Part shown: positions 45,734-53,910 of the stretch, piece by piece
Layout of the letters: every line of letters starts with the position of its first letter
Numbering within the stretch: the first letter of the stretch is position 1
Assembly: GCF_963977235.1 (NCBI RefSeq)
Contig: NZ_CAXBOD010000002.1
Coordinates: forward strand, 1 to 64,000
Length of the DNA stretch: 64,000 nucleotides
Reading direction: 5' to 3'
DNA from: Albimonas sp963977235
Lineage (GTDB): Bacteria > Pseudomonadota > Alphaproteobacteria > Rhodobacterales > Rhodobacteraceae
The notes under the pieces: model-generated
What the model saw: the letters and a program-made list of their open reading frames with translations, nothing else
Told to the model about the DNA's origin: nothing
The model's database searches: none
Position numbers and translations under genes: made by a program

Positions 45734-46357
45734 ATGATGCCCACCCTCTACTACGCCGTCGGCGCCTGCTCGCTGGCCCCCCATATCGTGCTGGAATGGA
45801 TCGGCGAGCCCTACGAGGCGGTGCGGGTCGACTACGGCTCGCCCGAGCTTCTGGCGGTGAACCCGGCCGGCGCCGTGCCGACCCTGCGCGAAGACGACGG
45901 CTGGCTGCTGTCCCAATGCGGGGCCATCCTCGACTACCTGGCCCACAAGCACCCTCAAGCCGGGCTCGCGGGCGGGGACAGCCTGCGCGCGAAGGCCGAG
46001 GCGCATCGCTGGTCGGCGTTCTTCACCTCGGACGTTCACGCGTCCTTCTGGCCGATCTTCATGCCGTTCCGCTACACGACCGACAAGGGCGCGCCAGCGC
46101 GCGAGGCGGTGGTCGAGGCGGGCCACAGGCTGGCGCGCCGGCAGTTCGACCACCTCGAGCGTCATCTCGCGGGACGCGAGCATATCCTCGAGGGCGGGCG
46201 CTCGGTGATCGACGCCTACGCCTTCCCGATGCTCGGGTGGGCGAAGAAGCTGTTGCCGGGCGGCCTGGCCGACTATCCCAATGCGCAGGCGCTGCATGAG
46301 CGGCTGGCCGCCGATCCGGCCGTCCGCAGGGTGCTCGCGCGCGAAACGGGCGAATGA
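45734..46357 (+). CDS. Glutathione S-transferase
   Basis: A 207-residue two-domain GST. The thioredoxin-like N-domain has YYAVGACSLAPHIVLEW, with Cys12 at the position of the active-site Cys of beta-class enzymes. It also has VNPAGAVPTL (cis-Pro) and the glutathione-binding SQCGAILDYLA near 60-70. The C-terminal helical domain includes SVIDAYAFPMLGW, the N-capping box. Its stop codon overlaps or nearly overlaps the start of the dioxygenase-hydrolase fusion, suggesting joint detoxification of an electrophile such as a quinone. Confidence 0.87.
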   Translation: MMPTLYYAVGACSLAPHIVLEWIGEPYEAVRVDYGSPELLAVNPAGAVPTLREDDGWLLSQCGAILDYLAHKHPQAGLAGGDSLRAKAEAHRWSAFFTSDVHASFWPIFMPFRYTTDKGAPAREAVVEAGHRLARRQFDHLERHLAGREHILEGGRSVIDAYAFPMLGWAKKLLPGGLADYPNAQALHERLAADPAVRRVLARETGE

Positions 46358-46374
46358 TCTCCGAGGATCAAGGC

Positions 46375-47907
46375 ATGACGAGCGGAATTCACCACGTTAC
46401 CGGCATCACCGCCGACGTTCAGGCGAACGTCGACTTCTATGCCGGTTTCCTGGGCTTGCGGCTCGTCAAGCAGACAGGCGGTTTCGCGGATGCCGAGCAG
46501 CTGCATCTCGTCTACGGAGACGGGCTCGGCAGCCCCGGCTCGCTGTTGACCTTCCTCGTCTGGGAGACGGCGGGCCGGGGGCGCACCGGGATCGGGCAGG
46601 TCTCGGAAGTGGCGCTCGCCGTGCCGCCGGCCTCGCTTGGCGACTGGCTGACCCGGGCGCTCGCCGCCGGCATCCGCACCGAGAGCCCCTCGCGGGAGTT
46701 CGGGGAGCCGGTCCTCCGCCTGAAGGATCCCGACGGGTTGATCGTGAAGCTGGCGGGGGTGGACATGCCCATCCCCGCGCCTCGGGCGAACGCCCCCACC
46801 CGGCTGCGAGGCGTCACCCTGCTGACCGACATGGGCGAGGAGACTTCCCGCTTCCTGACCCGGTTCGGCTACAGGCCGGGCGCGCGCGAGGGCGCGACGC
46901 AGCGCATGGCGTCCGACACCGACATCGTGGACGTGAGGGAGGCGTCGGGGTTCGTGCCCTCGGTCCCCGGCGCCGGCGTGCCCGACCACGTGGCCTTCAG
47001 GGCGCGGGACGCCGAGGCGGTCCGCGCGATGCGGATCTCGCTGAAGGACCACGGGCCGACAGAGGTCCACGACCGCAAGTATTTCCTGTCGCTCTATGTC
47101 CGCGATCCCGCCGGCCTGCTTCTGGAATATGCCACCGACGGGCCCGGGATGACCGTTGACGAAGCGCCCGACGCCCTCGGACGGACACTGTTCACGCCCC
47201 CCCGCGAGGCCGAGCGCGCCGAGGACCTCAAGGCGATGCTGCCCCAGTTCGCGCTGCCCGGAGAGGAGCGGTTCCCCGTCCGCGCGCTTCCCTTCGTCCA
47301 CCGCTTCAACCGGCCCGAGACCCCGGATGGCGCGACCCTCGTGCTGCTGCACGGCACGGGCGGCGACGAGGCCGACCTGATGCCGATCGCGCGTCGCATC
47401 GCGCCGCGCTCGACGCTGCTCGGGGTGCGGGGGCGGGCCACCGAAGAGGGCTCCAACCGCTGGTTCCGCCGGGTCGCGGCAGACAGGTTCGATCAGGCCG
47501 ACATCCGTGACGAGGCCGAGGCGTTCGCGGCGTTCGTCGAAGGCGCGAGGACCGGCTACGGGCTCGATCCGGACCGGCTCGTCTTCCTGGGCTATTCCAA
47601 TGGCGCGAGCATGCTGGCGGCCGTCATCCAGCTCCATCCCGGCCTCGTGCGCCGGGCAATCCTGCTGCGCGGCGTCCAGCCGCTCGAGACCGCGCCGAGG
47701 GTCGACCTGTCCGGGACCCGCGTGCTGGCGCTCGAGGGCCGCGACGACCCCCTTGCGCGGGACGCCGCGGGCCTGACGGAGGCGCTTCTCGCGGGCGGAG
47801 CGGACGTCGAGCTTCAGTCGCTCCCAGCCAGCCATGACCTGACGCCCGCGGACGTCGCGGCCTCATCCCGATGGATCCAGCAGAATCTCACGGTGTCCGG
47901 GCCCTGA
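46375..47907 (+). CDS. MhqO-like ring-cleavage dioxygenase fused to MhqD-like carboxylesterase
   Basis: About 510 residues. Two VOC domains (about 1-130 and 145-265) carry the extradiol-dioxygenase metal ligands in GIHHVTGI, VPDHVAF and LLLEYATDG (His, His, Glu). After a short linker an alpha/beta-hydrolase (about 300-510) follows, with LVLLHGTGGDE, the nucleophile elbow GYSNGAS (Ser near 407) and LPASHDLTPAD carrying the catalytic His. In Bacillus these activities are separate proteins (MhqO/MhqE and MhqD) induced by hydroquinones. An ATG at 46354 overlapping the GST stop is the alternative start; 46375 places GIHHVTG at the usual N-terminal position. Confidence 0.85.
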   Translation: MTSGIHHVTGITADVQANVDFYAGFLGLRLVKQTGGFADAEQLHLVYGDGLGSPGSLLTFLVWETAGRGRTGIGQVSEVALAVPPASLGDWLTRALAAGIRTESPSREFGEPVLRLKDPDGLIVKLAGVDMPIPAPRANAPTRLRGVTLLTDMGEETSRFLTRFGYRPGAREGATQRMASDTDIVDVREASGFVPSVPGAGVPDHVAFRARDAEAVRAMRISLKDHGPTEVHDRKYFLSLYVRDPAGLLLEYATDGPGMTVDEAPDALGRTLFTPPREAERAEDLKAMLPQFALPGEERFPVRALPFVHRFNRPETPDGATLVLLHGTGGDEADLMPIARRIAPRSTLLGVRGRATEEGSNRWFRRVAADRFDQADIRDEAEAFAAFVEGARTGYGLDPDRLVFLGYSNGASMLAAVIQLHPGLVRRAILLRGVQPLETAPRVDLSGTRVLALEGRDDPLARDAAGLTEALLAGGADVELQSLPASHDLTPADVAASSRWIQQNLTVSGP

Positions 47908-48018
47908 CGGACGCCGCAGGCCACGGTCCCCCACATCCATGCCCGCCTGCGCCTGGCCTCGCCCCGGGGTGGCGTTCGGCGCTTGAGCCCCTCGGAGGGC
48001 GCCGGGCTCGATTCGCCG

Positions 48019-48044
48019 CCCCCCGCGCGAAGCCGCGCGGGGGG
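48019..48044. terminator. Bidirectional terminator between convergent genes
   Basis: A perfect 11-bp stem CCCCCCGCGCG / CGCGCGGGGGG with a 4-base loop lies between the dioxygenase-hydrolase stop (47907) and the YchJ-family stop (48052). Confidence 0.75.
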
Positions 48045-48051
48045 CTTCGCC

Positions 48052-48423
48052 TCACTCCGGATCGCCGTCGACGTAGACCCAGCCCGGCCCCTCGCGGCGA
48101 AAGCGGCTGGTTTCAGTCAGGCGGCCCTTCCGGGAGCCCTTGCGCCAGGTCGCGGTGAAACGGACCTGCGCGGTGTCCGGCCCGGTGGCCTCGCGGCGCA
48201 GGATCGCAAGGCCGGTCCAGACCTGCGCAGGATCCAGGGCCAGGGTCGAGGGGCGCGTCTCCACGGCCCAGCTCCGGCGAAGATAGGCTTCGTCGCCGCG
48301 GCTGAAGGCGCAGTATCTGGAGCGCATCAGCTCCTCGGCGTCGCGCGCCGGGGCGCCCAGGTGCAGCCGGCCGCAGCACCCCGCATAGGTCTTCCCGCTT
48401 CCGCACTCGCACGGATGAAACAT
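48052..48423 (-). CDS. YchJ-family protein (SEC-C zinc motif, NTF2-like fold)
   Basis: A 123-residue protein. The SEC-C-like zinc motif CECGSGKTYAGCC lies at residues 4-16, followed by the YchJ signature LMRSRYCAFSRGDEAYL and an NTF2-like beta-sheet with FTATWRKGSRKGRLTETSRFRREG. The ATG at 48423 is chosen since AGGAGGG sits seven bases upstream; another ATG two codons earlier is too close to it. Function is unknown; members are often near stress or SecA-related genes, not here. Confidence 0.85.
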   Translation of the reverse strand: MFHPCECGSGKTYAGCCGRLHLGAPARDAEELMRSRYCAFSRGDEAYLRRSWAVETRPSTLALDPAQVWTGLAILRREATGPDTAQVRFTATWRKGSRKGRLTETSRFRREGPGWVYVDGDPE

Positions 48424-48564
48424 GCGCATCCCTCCTGCGTTCGACGCCCCGGACCGACCGCCGGCAGCCTGGCCGACATGACCCGCCTGAATGCAAGGCG
48501 GCGACTCGCGGCGGGCCAACCAGACCGTACAGATGCGCCCATCGCTGCGCGGATAACAGACCGC

Positions 48565-48587
48565 CCTGCGACCGGAGCGGTCGCAGG
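48565..48587. promoter_or_regulatory. 23-bp palindrome between YchJ-family and aminotransferase genes
   Basis: Perfect 10-base arms CCTGCGACCG / CGGTCGCAGG flank a 3-base centre. The site lies in the divergent 263-base gap, about 100 bases upstream of the aminotransferase start, so it could be an operator or a stable leader hairpin. Confidence 0.4.
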
Positions 48588-48686
48588 CGGCGTCCGGCCC
48601 GCGCCTCGGCCTCTTGCGCCGCGCCGCGCCGCCGGCCGATCATGCGGGCGCAGCCCCGCCGCACATGCCAAGGGAGTCCAGGGCCG

Positions 48687-49634
48687 ATGCCAGACGTCCA
48701 GACCGCCGGAACAGGCGGCGCCGCTCATGCCGCCGAGGTCGACGCGCGCAACGAGGAGATCCTGATCTGGGTCGACGGCGACCTGCGCCCGAAAGCGCAG
48801 GCGAGCGTGTCGGTCTACGACTCCGGCTTCCTTCTCGGCGACGGGGTGTGGGAGGGCCTGCGGCTGCACAACGGCCGCTGGGCCTTTCTCGACGACCACC
48901 TCGACCGCCTGTTCGAGGCGGCGCGCGCCATTGACCTGGACCTTGGCCGTGATCGCGCCGGCTTCGTCGCCGCGCTGGAGGAGGTGCGGACCGTCAACGG
49001 CATGCAAGACGACGCCCACGCCCGGCTGATGGTCACCCGGGGCGTGAAGACCCGGCCCTTCCAGCACCCCTCGCTCAGCCGCTCCGGCCCCACAACGGTG
49101 ATCATCGCCGAGCATTCGCTGCCGGCGACGGCGGGGAGAGGCCTGCGCCTGGCCACCGTCCCCCAGGTGCGTGGCCTGCCGATGAGCCAGGACCCCAAGT
49201 TGAACTCCCACTCCAAGCTGAACTGCGTGCTGGCCGCCGTGCAGGCCGAGAAGGCGGGCGCCGACGAGGGGTTGATGCTGGACCCCCATGGCTTCGTGAA
49301 CACCACGAACTCCTGCAACCTCTTCATCGTCCGGAAGGGGGAGCTCTGGACCTCGACCGGCGATTACTGCATGAACGGCATCACCCGGGCGAAGACGCTG
49401 CAGCTCGCGCAGGAGGCCGGGATCCCCGCGTTCGAGAAGAACTTCTCCCTCGTCGAGACCTACGGGGCCGACGAGGTCTTCGTCACCGGCACCTTCGGCG
49501 GCCAGACCCCGGTTGCGGAACTGGACGGGCGGCGCTTTGGCGACGGGACGGCAGGGCCGGTGACGCGGAAACTGCAGACGCTCTATCGGGCGCTGGTCCG
49601 GCGGGACGTCGGACTCGATGCGGGGCTCGCCTGA
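48687..49634 (+). CDS. Class IV PLP-dependent aminotransferase
   Basis: A 315-residue fold-type IV transaminase. SVSVYDSGFLLGDGVWEGLRL near 40-60 is the typical N-terminal region, LNSHSKLNCVLA contains the PLP-binding Lys177, and NTTNSCNLFIV near 212 and MNGITRAKTL near 232 match the cofactor phosphate-binding segments. The family includes branched-chain, D-amino-acid and R-selective amine transaminases; the substrate is not assignable. Its stop overlaps the ATG of a sulfotransferase-like gene (TGATG), so the two are translationally coupled. The ATG at 48687 follows AGGGAG. Confidence 0.85.
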   Translation: MPDVQTAGTGGAAHAAEVDARNEEILIWVDGDLRPKAQASVSVYDSGFLLGDGVWEGLRLHNGRWAFLDDHLDRLFEAARAIDLDLGRDRAGFVAALEEVRTVNGMQDDAHARLMVTRGVKTRPFQHPSLSRSGPTTVIIAEHSLPATAGRGLRLATVPQVRGLPMSQDPKLNSHSKLNCVLAAVQAEKAGADEGLMLDPHGFVNTTNSCNLFIVRKGELWTSTGDYCMNGITRAKTLQLAQEAGIPAFEKNFSLVETYGADEVFVTGTFGGQTPVAELDGRRFGDGTAGPVTRKLQTLYRALVRRDVGLDAGLA

Positions 49635-50353
49635 TGCGGGTGGTGATGTGGTCGGGGCCGCGCAGCCTCAGCTCGGCGATGATGCGCAGCTTCGGAAACC
49701 GGGCGGCGACGGATGTGGTCGACGAGCCGTTCTACGCCGCCTACCTGGCCGCAACCGGGCTGGATCATCCGATGCGCGACGCGGTGATCGCCTCGCAGCC
49801 CAGCGACTGGCGCGAGGCGGCGCGCGCGCTGGCGGCGCCCCCGCCCCCGGGGCGCGTCCGCTATGAGAAGCACATGGTCCAGCACATGCTGCCGGGCATG
49901 GACTTCGACTGGATGGAGGGGGCGGCCGTCGCCTTCCTGATCCGCGACCCGCGCGAGGTGGCGGCCAGCTTCGGCGCAAAGCGGTCGGGGCGCCTCGCGT
50001 CCGAGCTTGGCTTCGCCCGCCAGCAGGACATCTTCGATCTGGTCTCCGCGCGGCTTGGGCGTCCGCCTCCGGTGGTGGACGCCGCCGACATCCGCCGCGA
50101 TCCCCGGCAGACGCTGTCGGCGCTGTGCGCCGCGCTGGGCCTGCCGTTCGAGGAGGCGATGCTGGACTGGGCGCCGGGCCTGCGCCCCTCGGACGGGGTC
50201 TGGGCGGCGCACTGGTACGGGGCGCTGGCGGACTCGACCGGCTTTGCGCCGTCCTCCGACGCGCCCACGCCTCGGCTCGACCCGGCCGCCGAGCGCGAGC
50301 TGCGGCCGGCGATGGAGAGCTGGCGGCGGCTGTCGGCCCTCGCGTTGCGCTGA
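49634..50353 (+). CDS. Sulfotransferase-like protein coupled to the aminotransferase
   Basis: A 239-residue protein beginning VVMWSGPRSLSSAMMRSFGN, a P-loop variant (SGPRSLSSA) found in sulfotransferase-like proteins; FLIRDPREVAASFGAKR near 98 matches the 3'-phosphoadenosine-binding RDPR segment. Proteins of this subgroup recur beside branched-chain-type aminotransferase genes in proteobacteria, to my recollection, which suggests a conserved but uncharacterised two-step modification of an amine or amino acid derivative. The one-base overlap with the aminotransferase gene supports this. Confidence 0.75.
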   Translation: MRVVMWSGPRSLSSAMMRSFGNRAATDVVDEPFYAAYLAATGLDHPMRDAVIASQPSDWREAARALAAPPPPGRVRYEKHMVQHMLPGMDFDWMEGAAVAFLIRDPREVAASFGAKRSGRLASELGFARQQDIFDLVSARLGRPPPVVDAADIRRDPRQTLSALCAALGLPFEEAMLDWAPGLRPSDGVWAAHWYGALADSTGFAPSSDAPTPRLDPAAERELRPAMESWRRLSALALR

Positions 50354-51407
50354 GCTCGACCGGACGGCCCCGTGATCGAAGCGCGGAGCACGGCCCTGAC
50401 CCATCATCCGCACGGCATTCCGGGCCGCGGCGCAGTCCAGCTCCGCTTGCCCCATGTCCCCGTGCGCCGTGCGGTCGGCAGTTCAATGCCGTCCGAGGAA
50501 CCGCGACAGCCGCCGCCGCTGGTGAGCTGCCGCCTCGCCGCCCTCGCGGCGTTCCTGGGGGCCGGGCGCATGTCGTGCAGGCTGCTGATGCTGTCGCGCC
50601 CAACTTCTGGCTGCTCCGCCGCCAGGGGGCAGGTTCTGCTCGTCGCCACTCGGTTGGTCCCGAGGGCTCTCCACAAGAAGGCCCAACAGGCGAATCTCAC
50701 CGATGAGGATCGCGAAGCTCCGCTTCCGGGAGCTTCGCTGCGCTGGTTCGGTCCGCGTATGCGGGACCTCAACCGGTTCTCGAACGGTTCCACGGTGGTC
50801 GCCGGCCGCAGGCCGCCGCCGGTCGAGGAGATCGAGGCGAGCGGACGGGGGGTGTTCGCCGATGCCCGCGAGCCGCCACCGTCCAGATCCATCCCGGTCT
50901 GAAATTCGCTCGGTCCTCCGACTGATGCGAGCGGAGACCGCGCGCCAGGGCCGCGCCAGCCTCCGCCTCAGCTCGCCTTACCCAGCGACGCGCGTGGGTC
51001 TCGGGGCGCCCCGGCCCTCGATGACCTGCCCGTCGACGGGATCGCCTGTATCGAGACCCTCGCCGCGTGCATCGAAGGGAGGGAGACCGGCCGGAATGTC
51101 GCCGGACGGCGTCGCCTCGAGACTGCGCTGCGCCGCCCAGACGGGCCTCGCGCACCGGGCTTCGGGTTGACCTCGGCAGGGCTTGCCGAAGACCTGCCGG
51201 CCCTGCACCTCGGTCGAGATGGTCGTCCCCGGGGGGAAGGCCATCCGACGCCGGCTGTCGCGTTCGCCCCCCTGTTCGGGCCCTTTCCCACGCGGGGCGG
51301 CTCTGGCCGGGCCCTGAGGGCAACTTGATCCCGGCTCCCTGCGCTTGACCCGAGTGGTCGAGTGGACGGCCCCTCGGGTCGACGCAGCGTCGCTTCGCCG
51401 GGCCGGT
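50354..51407. other. 1.05-kb gene-poor region, possibly degraded
   Basis: No reading frame on either strand resembles a known protein, and codon third-position GC bias is lost in all six frames over most of its length, unlike everywhere else in the window. A perfect 10-bp inverted repeat with a 7-base loop lies at 50712-50738. On the minus strand a possible 88-codon frame (51244 to 50978) has well-biased codons only for about its first 25. Remnants of a decayed gene or mobile element are plausible, but none can be named. Confidence 0.5.
51346..51379 (-). terminator. Hairpin downstream of the B12 operon
   Basis: An 8-bp stem GACCCGAG / CTCGGGTC with an 18-base loop lies 29 bases past the last gene of the B12 operon. 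The loop is long and no U-run follows. Confidence 0.3.
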
Positions 51408-52475
51408 TCAGGCGTGCTCCTCGACCTCGTCCTCGCCGGCGGTCTCGCGGCCCGCGCCCTGCGCGTCGAAGGCGGCGAGCCAGGCGCCGAGACCCTCGGG
51501 CGCCGGCGGGCCGGCCTCGGCGACCCGGGCGCTCTGGCGGAGCGCGTTGCGCAGGGCGGCGCGGGGGAGGCGGCCCGAGGGCGCGGCGAAGGCCCCGGGC
51601 GCCTCGCCGGCCGCCAGCGCCGCCCAGACGCGGGCCTTGGTCTCGACATAGACGGGCGGGCCCCAGGCGGCGAGCAGCGCCTGGAAGGCGGCGAAGCGGG
51701 CGGGCTCGAAGGGGATGTCTTCGCCCATCGGCCCCGACACCGGGCTCGCGGGATGCAGCATGGCGCAGGGGACGAGGCCCGCAGGGATCGGCGTGTTGGC
51801 CGAGTGGGTGCGCCCGGCGGCCAGCAGGCGCGGCAGCAGGTGAGTGTGGGGGCCCGGCGGCGAGACCCCGCCCGTCTCCGGCCCGCCGATCTTCTGGAAC
51901 ACCTCGCAGCGGCCCAGCGGAGTGATCGCGATCCGGTGGGGGTGGGCCGCGAGGATCGCCGGCATCGCCGGGTTTCCGGCCTCGAACAGCGAGCGGCCCA
52001 CGGTCTCGCGCAGGGTCGCGATCAACGCCGGATCGGCGCTGCGCACGCAGAACTCCACCTGCGGCTGGTCGAGGCCCATGTCGAAGAGGATCGCCTGACG
52101 GTCGGCGGGACGGATCGCGTCCGCGTCGGGGCCGAGCTCGGTCAGGACCTTGCGTCGCGGGCGCCCCGCGGCGGCCTCGGGCAGGCACAGCGCCAGGCCC
52201 TGGCTCCAGCGGTGGGGGCGGGGGGAGACGGTCTCCCAGGCCAGCGGGACCATGTCGTCGCGCCGCTCCAGCCGGATCGCGCCGCGGGCGGTGGCGCGGA
52301 TCAGGGGACCCTCGACCGTGGCCGCCTCGCCGGGGTCCTGGCGGAACTCTGCGATGGCGCCGAAGGAGCCCAGGCTCCACCCCGCGCCGGGGTCGCGCAG
52401 GGCGGCCTCGGCCAGGGCCCAGGGGTCGGGCGGGGCCGCGGGGGCTGTGAGGTCGGCGGGAACGGTGGGGGTCAT
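51408..52475 (-). CDS. Uncharacterised protein in the B12 uptake operon
   Basis: A 355-residue predicted cytoplasmic protein with no signal peptide or membrane segment. Notable conserved-looking stretches are PDPWALAEAALRDPGAGWSLG near 15, AILFDMGLDQPQVEFCVRS near 122, and HTHLLPRLLAAGRTHSANTPIP near 203, rich in His/Thr and reminiscent of a catalytic or metal site. It may belong to the family catalogued as DUF6925 (recalled, not verified). Its start overlaps the cbiZ stop (ATGA), and it is the last gene under the cobalamin riboswitch, so a role in corrinoid uptake or remodelling is likely. Confidence 0.75.
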   Translation of the reverse strand: MTPTVPADLTAPAAPPDPWALAEAALRDPGAGWSLGSFGAIAEFRQDPGEAATVEGPLIRATARGAIRLERRDDMVPLAWETVSPRPHRWSQGLALCLPEAAAGRPRRKVLTELGPDADAIRPADRQAILFDMGLDQPQVEFCVRSADPALIATLRETVGRSLFEAGNPAMPAILAAHPHRIAITPLGRCEVFQKIGGPETGGVSPPGPHTHLLPRLLAAGRTHSANTPIPAGLVPCAMLHPASPVSGPMGEDIPFEPARFAAFQALLAAWGPPVYVETKARVWAALAAGEAPGAFAAPSGRLPRAALRNALRQSARVAEAGPPAPEGLGAWLAAFDAQGAGRETAGEDEVEEHA

Positions 52476-53155
52476 CGGGATCTCCCGTAGGTTTGCATCC
52501 AGTCGCGGGCGCCCTCGGCGACCGCAGCGTGGACGGCGCGGCCGAGGGCTTCGCCGGCCGCGGTGTGCAGGCCGGCATGGCGCAGGGCGTCGGGGCCGGC
52601 CGGGGCGGCCACCACCACGCAGTCGGTGCCGGTGCCGGTGGCCGGGCCTCCGGCGGGGTGCGGCAGGCGGCGGCCGCTTTCGATCACCGCGCGGGTGCGG
52701 GCCTGAACGGCGATCGACAGGGCCTCGATCAACGCCGTCTCGCTCAGCGGGGCGTCGAGGATGGCGACGAGGTTGATGGTGCCGTGACCGGCGGGCGCGG
52801 CGGCGGACCGGCGCGGGGCGCCCGCCCGCTCGGCGTTGCCAAGGCCGACGGTGGCGAGGCAGGCGGCGCACAGGCCCTCGACCTCGGCCCGGGCCTCGGT
52901 GCGGCTGGAGACGTCGCGCGAGGTCAGCAGGCCGACGGCGTCCGAGAGGGTCTCGCGCGCCATCTCCTCGGCCAGCCACGCCTCGGCGTCGAGCTTCGGC
53001 GTCAGGTCCGCGTCGCGCACCTCGCGCCAGGCGACGCGGTGGGTCTCGACCGGACCGGGGCGGTGCGGGGCCCAACTGAGCGCCCGGAGGGGACGACCGA
53101 AGTCGACGACCAGCCAGGGCCGCGCGAGGCGCTGGATGAGCGGCGGGCCGGTCAC
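52472..53155 (-). CDS. cbiZ: Adenosylcobinamide amidohydrolase
   Basis: A 227-residue CbiZ-family enzyme. Signatures are LLTSRDVSSRTEA near 74, HGTINLVAILDAPLSETALIEALSIAVQARTRAV near 123 and GTGTDCVVVAAP near 168 followed by AGLHTAAGEALGRAVH. CbiZ cleaves the aminopropanol/nucleotide arm of imported cobinamide or pseudocobalamin to give cobyric acid; in Rhodobacter sphaeroides it drives corrinoid salvage and remodelling. The start is GTG at 53155, overlapping the stop of the ATPase gene (GTGA). Position directly after btuCD fits salvage of imported incomplete corrinoids. Confidence 0.88.
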   Translation of the reverse strand: MTGPPLIQRLARPWLVVDFGRPLRALSWAPHRPGPVETHRVAWREVRDADLTPKLDAEAWLAEEMARETLSDAVGLLTSRDVSSRTEARAEVEGLCAACLATVGLGNAERAGAPRRSAAAPAGHGTINLVAILDAPLSETALIEALSIAVQARTRAVIESGRRLPHPAGGPATGTGTDCVVVAAPAGPDALRHAGLHTAAGEALGRAVHAAVAEGARDWMQTYGRSR

Positions 53156-53910
53156 CGGGACCGCGCCAGCGGCTGCACGATCAGGACGCCGTCGGCCTGG
53201 GCGAGGAAGCTCTCGATCCCGTAGACCTCGCGCAGACGCTCGGCGGTCAGCACCTGCGCCGGCGGACCGTCGGCGACCACCCGGCCCTGGTCGAGCATCA
53301 CCAGCCGGGTGCAGAAGCGGGCCGCCAGGCCGAGATCGTGAAGCGAGACCACCGCCGCGCGCCCCTCGCCCGCAAGCGCCGCGAACGCCTCCATGGCGGC
53401 GAGCTGGTGGGCGGGGTCGAGGCCGGCGGTCGGCTCGTCGGCGAGCGTCAGGGGAGCGGCCTGGGCCAGCGCCCGCGCGATGAGGACGCGGGCCTGCTCG
53501 CCGCCCGAGAGCTCGGTCGCGGGGCGGTCGCGGAAGCGGAGGACGTCGACGCCGGCCATGGCGGCCTCCAGGGCCTCCCGATCGGCGGCGGAGAGGGGGG
53601 CGCCGGGCGCCCGGTGCGGCAGGCGGCCGAGCGCGACCAGCGTCTCGACCGAGACCGGCCAGGCGATCTCGCGCGACTGGGGCAGCCAGGCGGCGGCGCG
53701 GGCGCGTTCGGCCGCGGGGAGCGCCGTGAGGCTGCTGCGCCCCTCCGCCCGCGCCAGGCCGAGGGCGCCGCGCATCAGGCTCGACTTGCCGGCGCCGTTG
53801 GGGCCGACGAGGCCCACCAGTTCCCCCGCCTCGACCCGCAGGGAGACGGCGTCGACCGCGATCCGGCGGCCGAGGCGGACGGTCAGGGTCTCGAGCGAGA
53901 GCAGGGTCAT
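53152..53910 (-). CDS. btuD: Vitamin B12 ABC transporter ATP-binding protein
   Basis: A 252-residue ABC ATPase of the FecE/BtuD class. Walker A GPNGAGKSSL lies near 36, the signature ELSGGEQARVLIARAL near 140, Walker B LTLADEPTAGLD near 160, and the switch His in VVSLHDLGLA near 192. It overlaps the permease gene by four bases upstream and cbiZ by four downstream. Riboswitch control of the operon makes B12 the expected ligand. Confidence 0.9.
   Translation of the reverse strand: MTLLSLETLTVRLGRRIAVDAVSLRVEAGELVGLVGPNGAGKSSLMRGALGLARAEGRSSLTALPAAERARAAAWLPQSREIAWPVSVETLVALGRLPHRAPGAPLSAADREALEAAMAGVDVLRFRDRPATELSGGEQARVLIARALAQAAPLTLADEPTAGLDPAHQLAAMEAFAALAGEGRAAVVSLHDLGLAARFCTRLVMLDQGRVVADGPPAQVLTAERLREVYGIESFLAQADGVLIVQPLARSR

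Noticed and set aside
50978..51244. 88-codon minus-strand frame starting MAFPPGTTIS
   Set aside because: Codon bias is good only for the first ~25 codons, there is no family resemblance and no clear ribosome site; treated as part of the gene-poor gap.
51408..52475. Possible phosphonate (PhnH-like) or other named function for the last B12-operon gene
   Set aside because: No motifs of the phn family are present, and the operon context is purely corrinoid-related; left uncharacterised.
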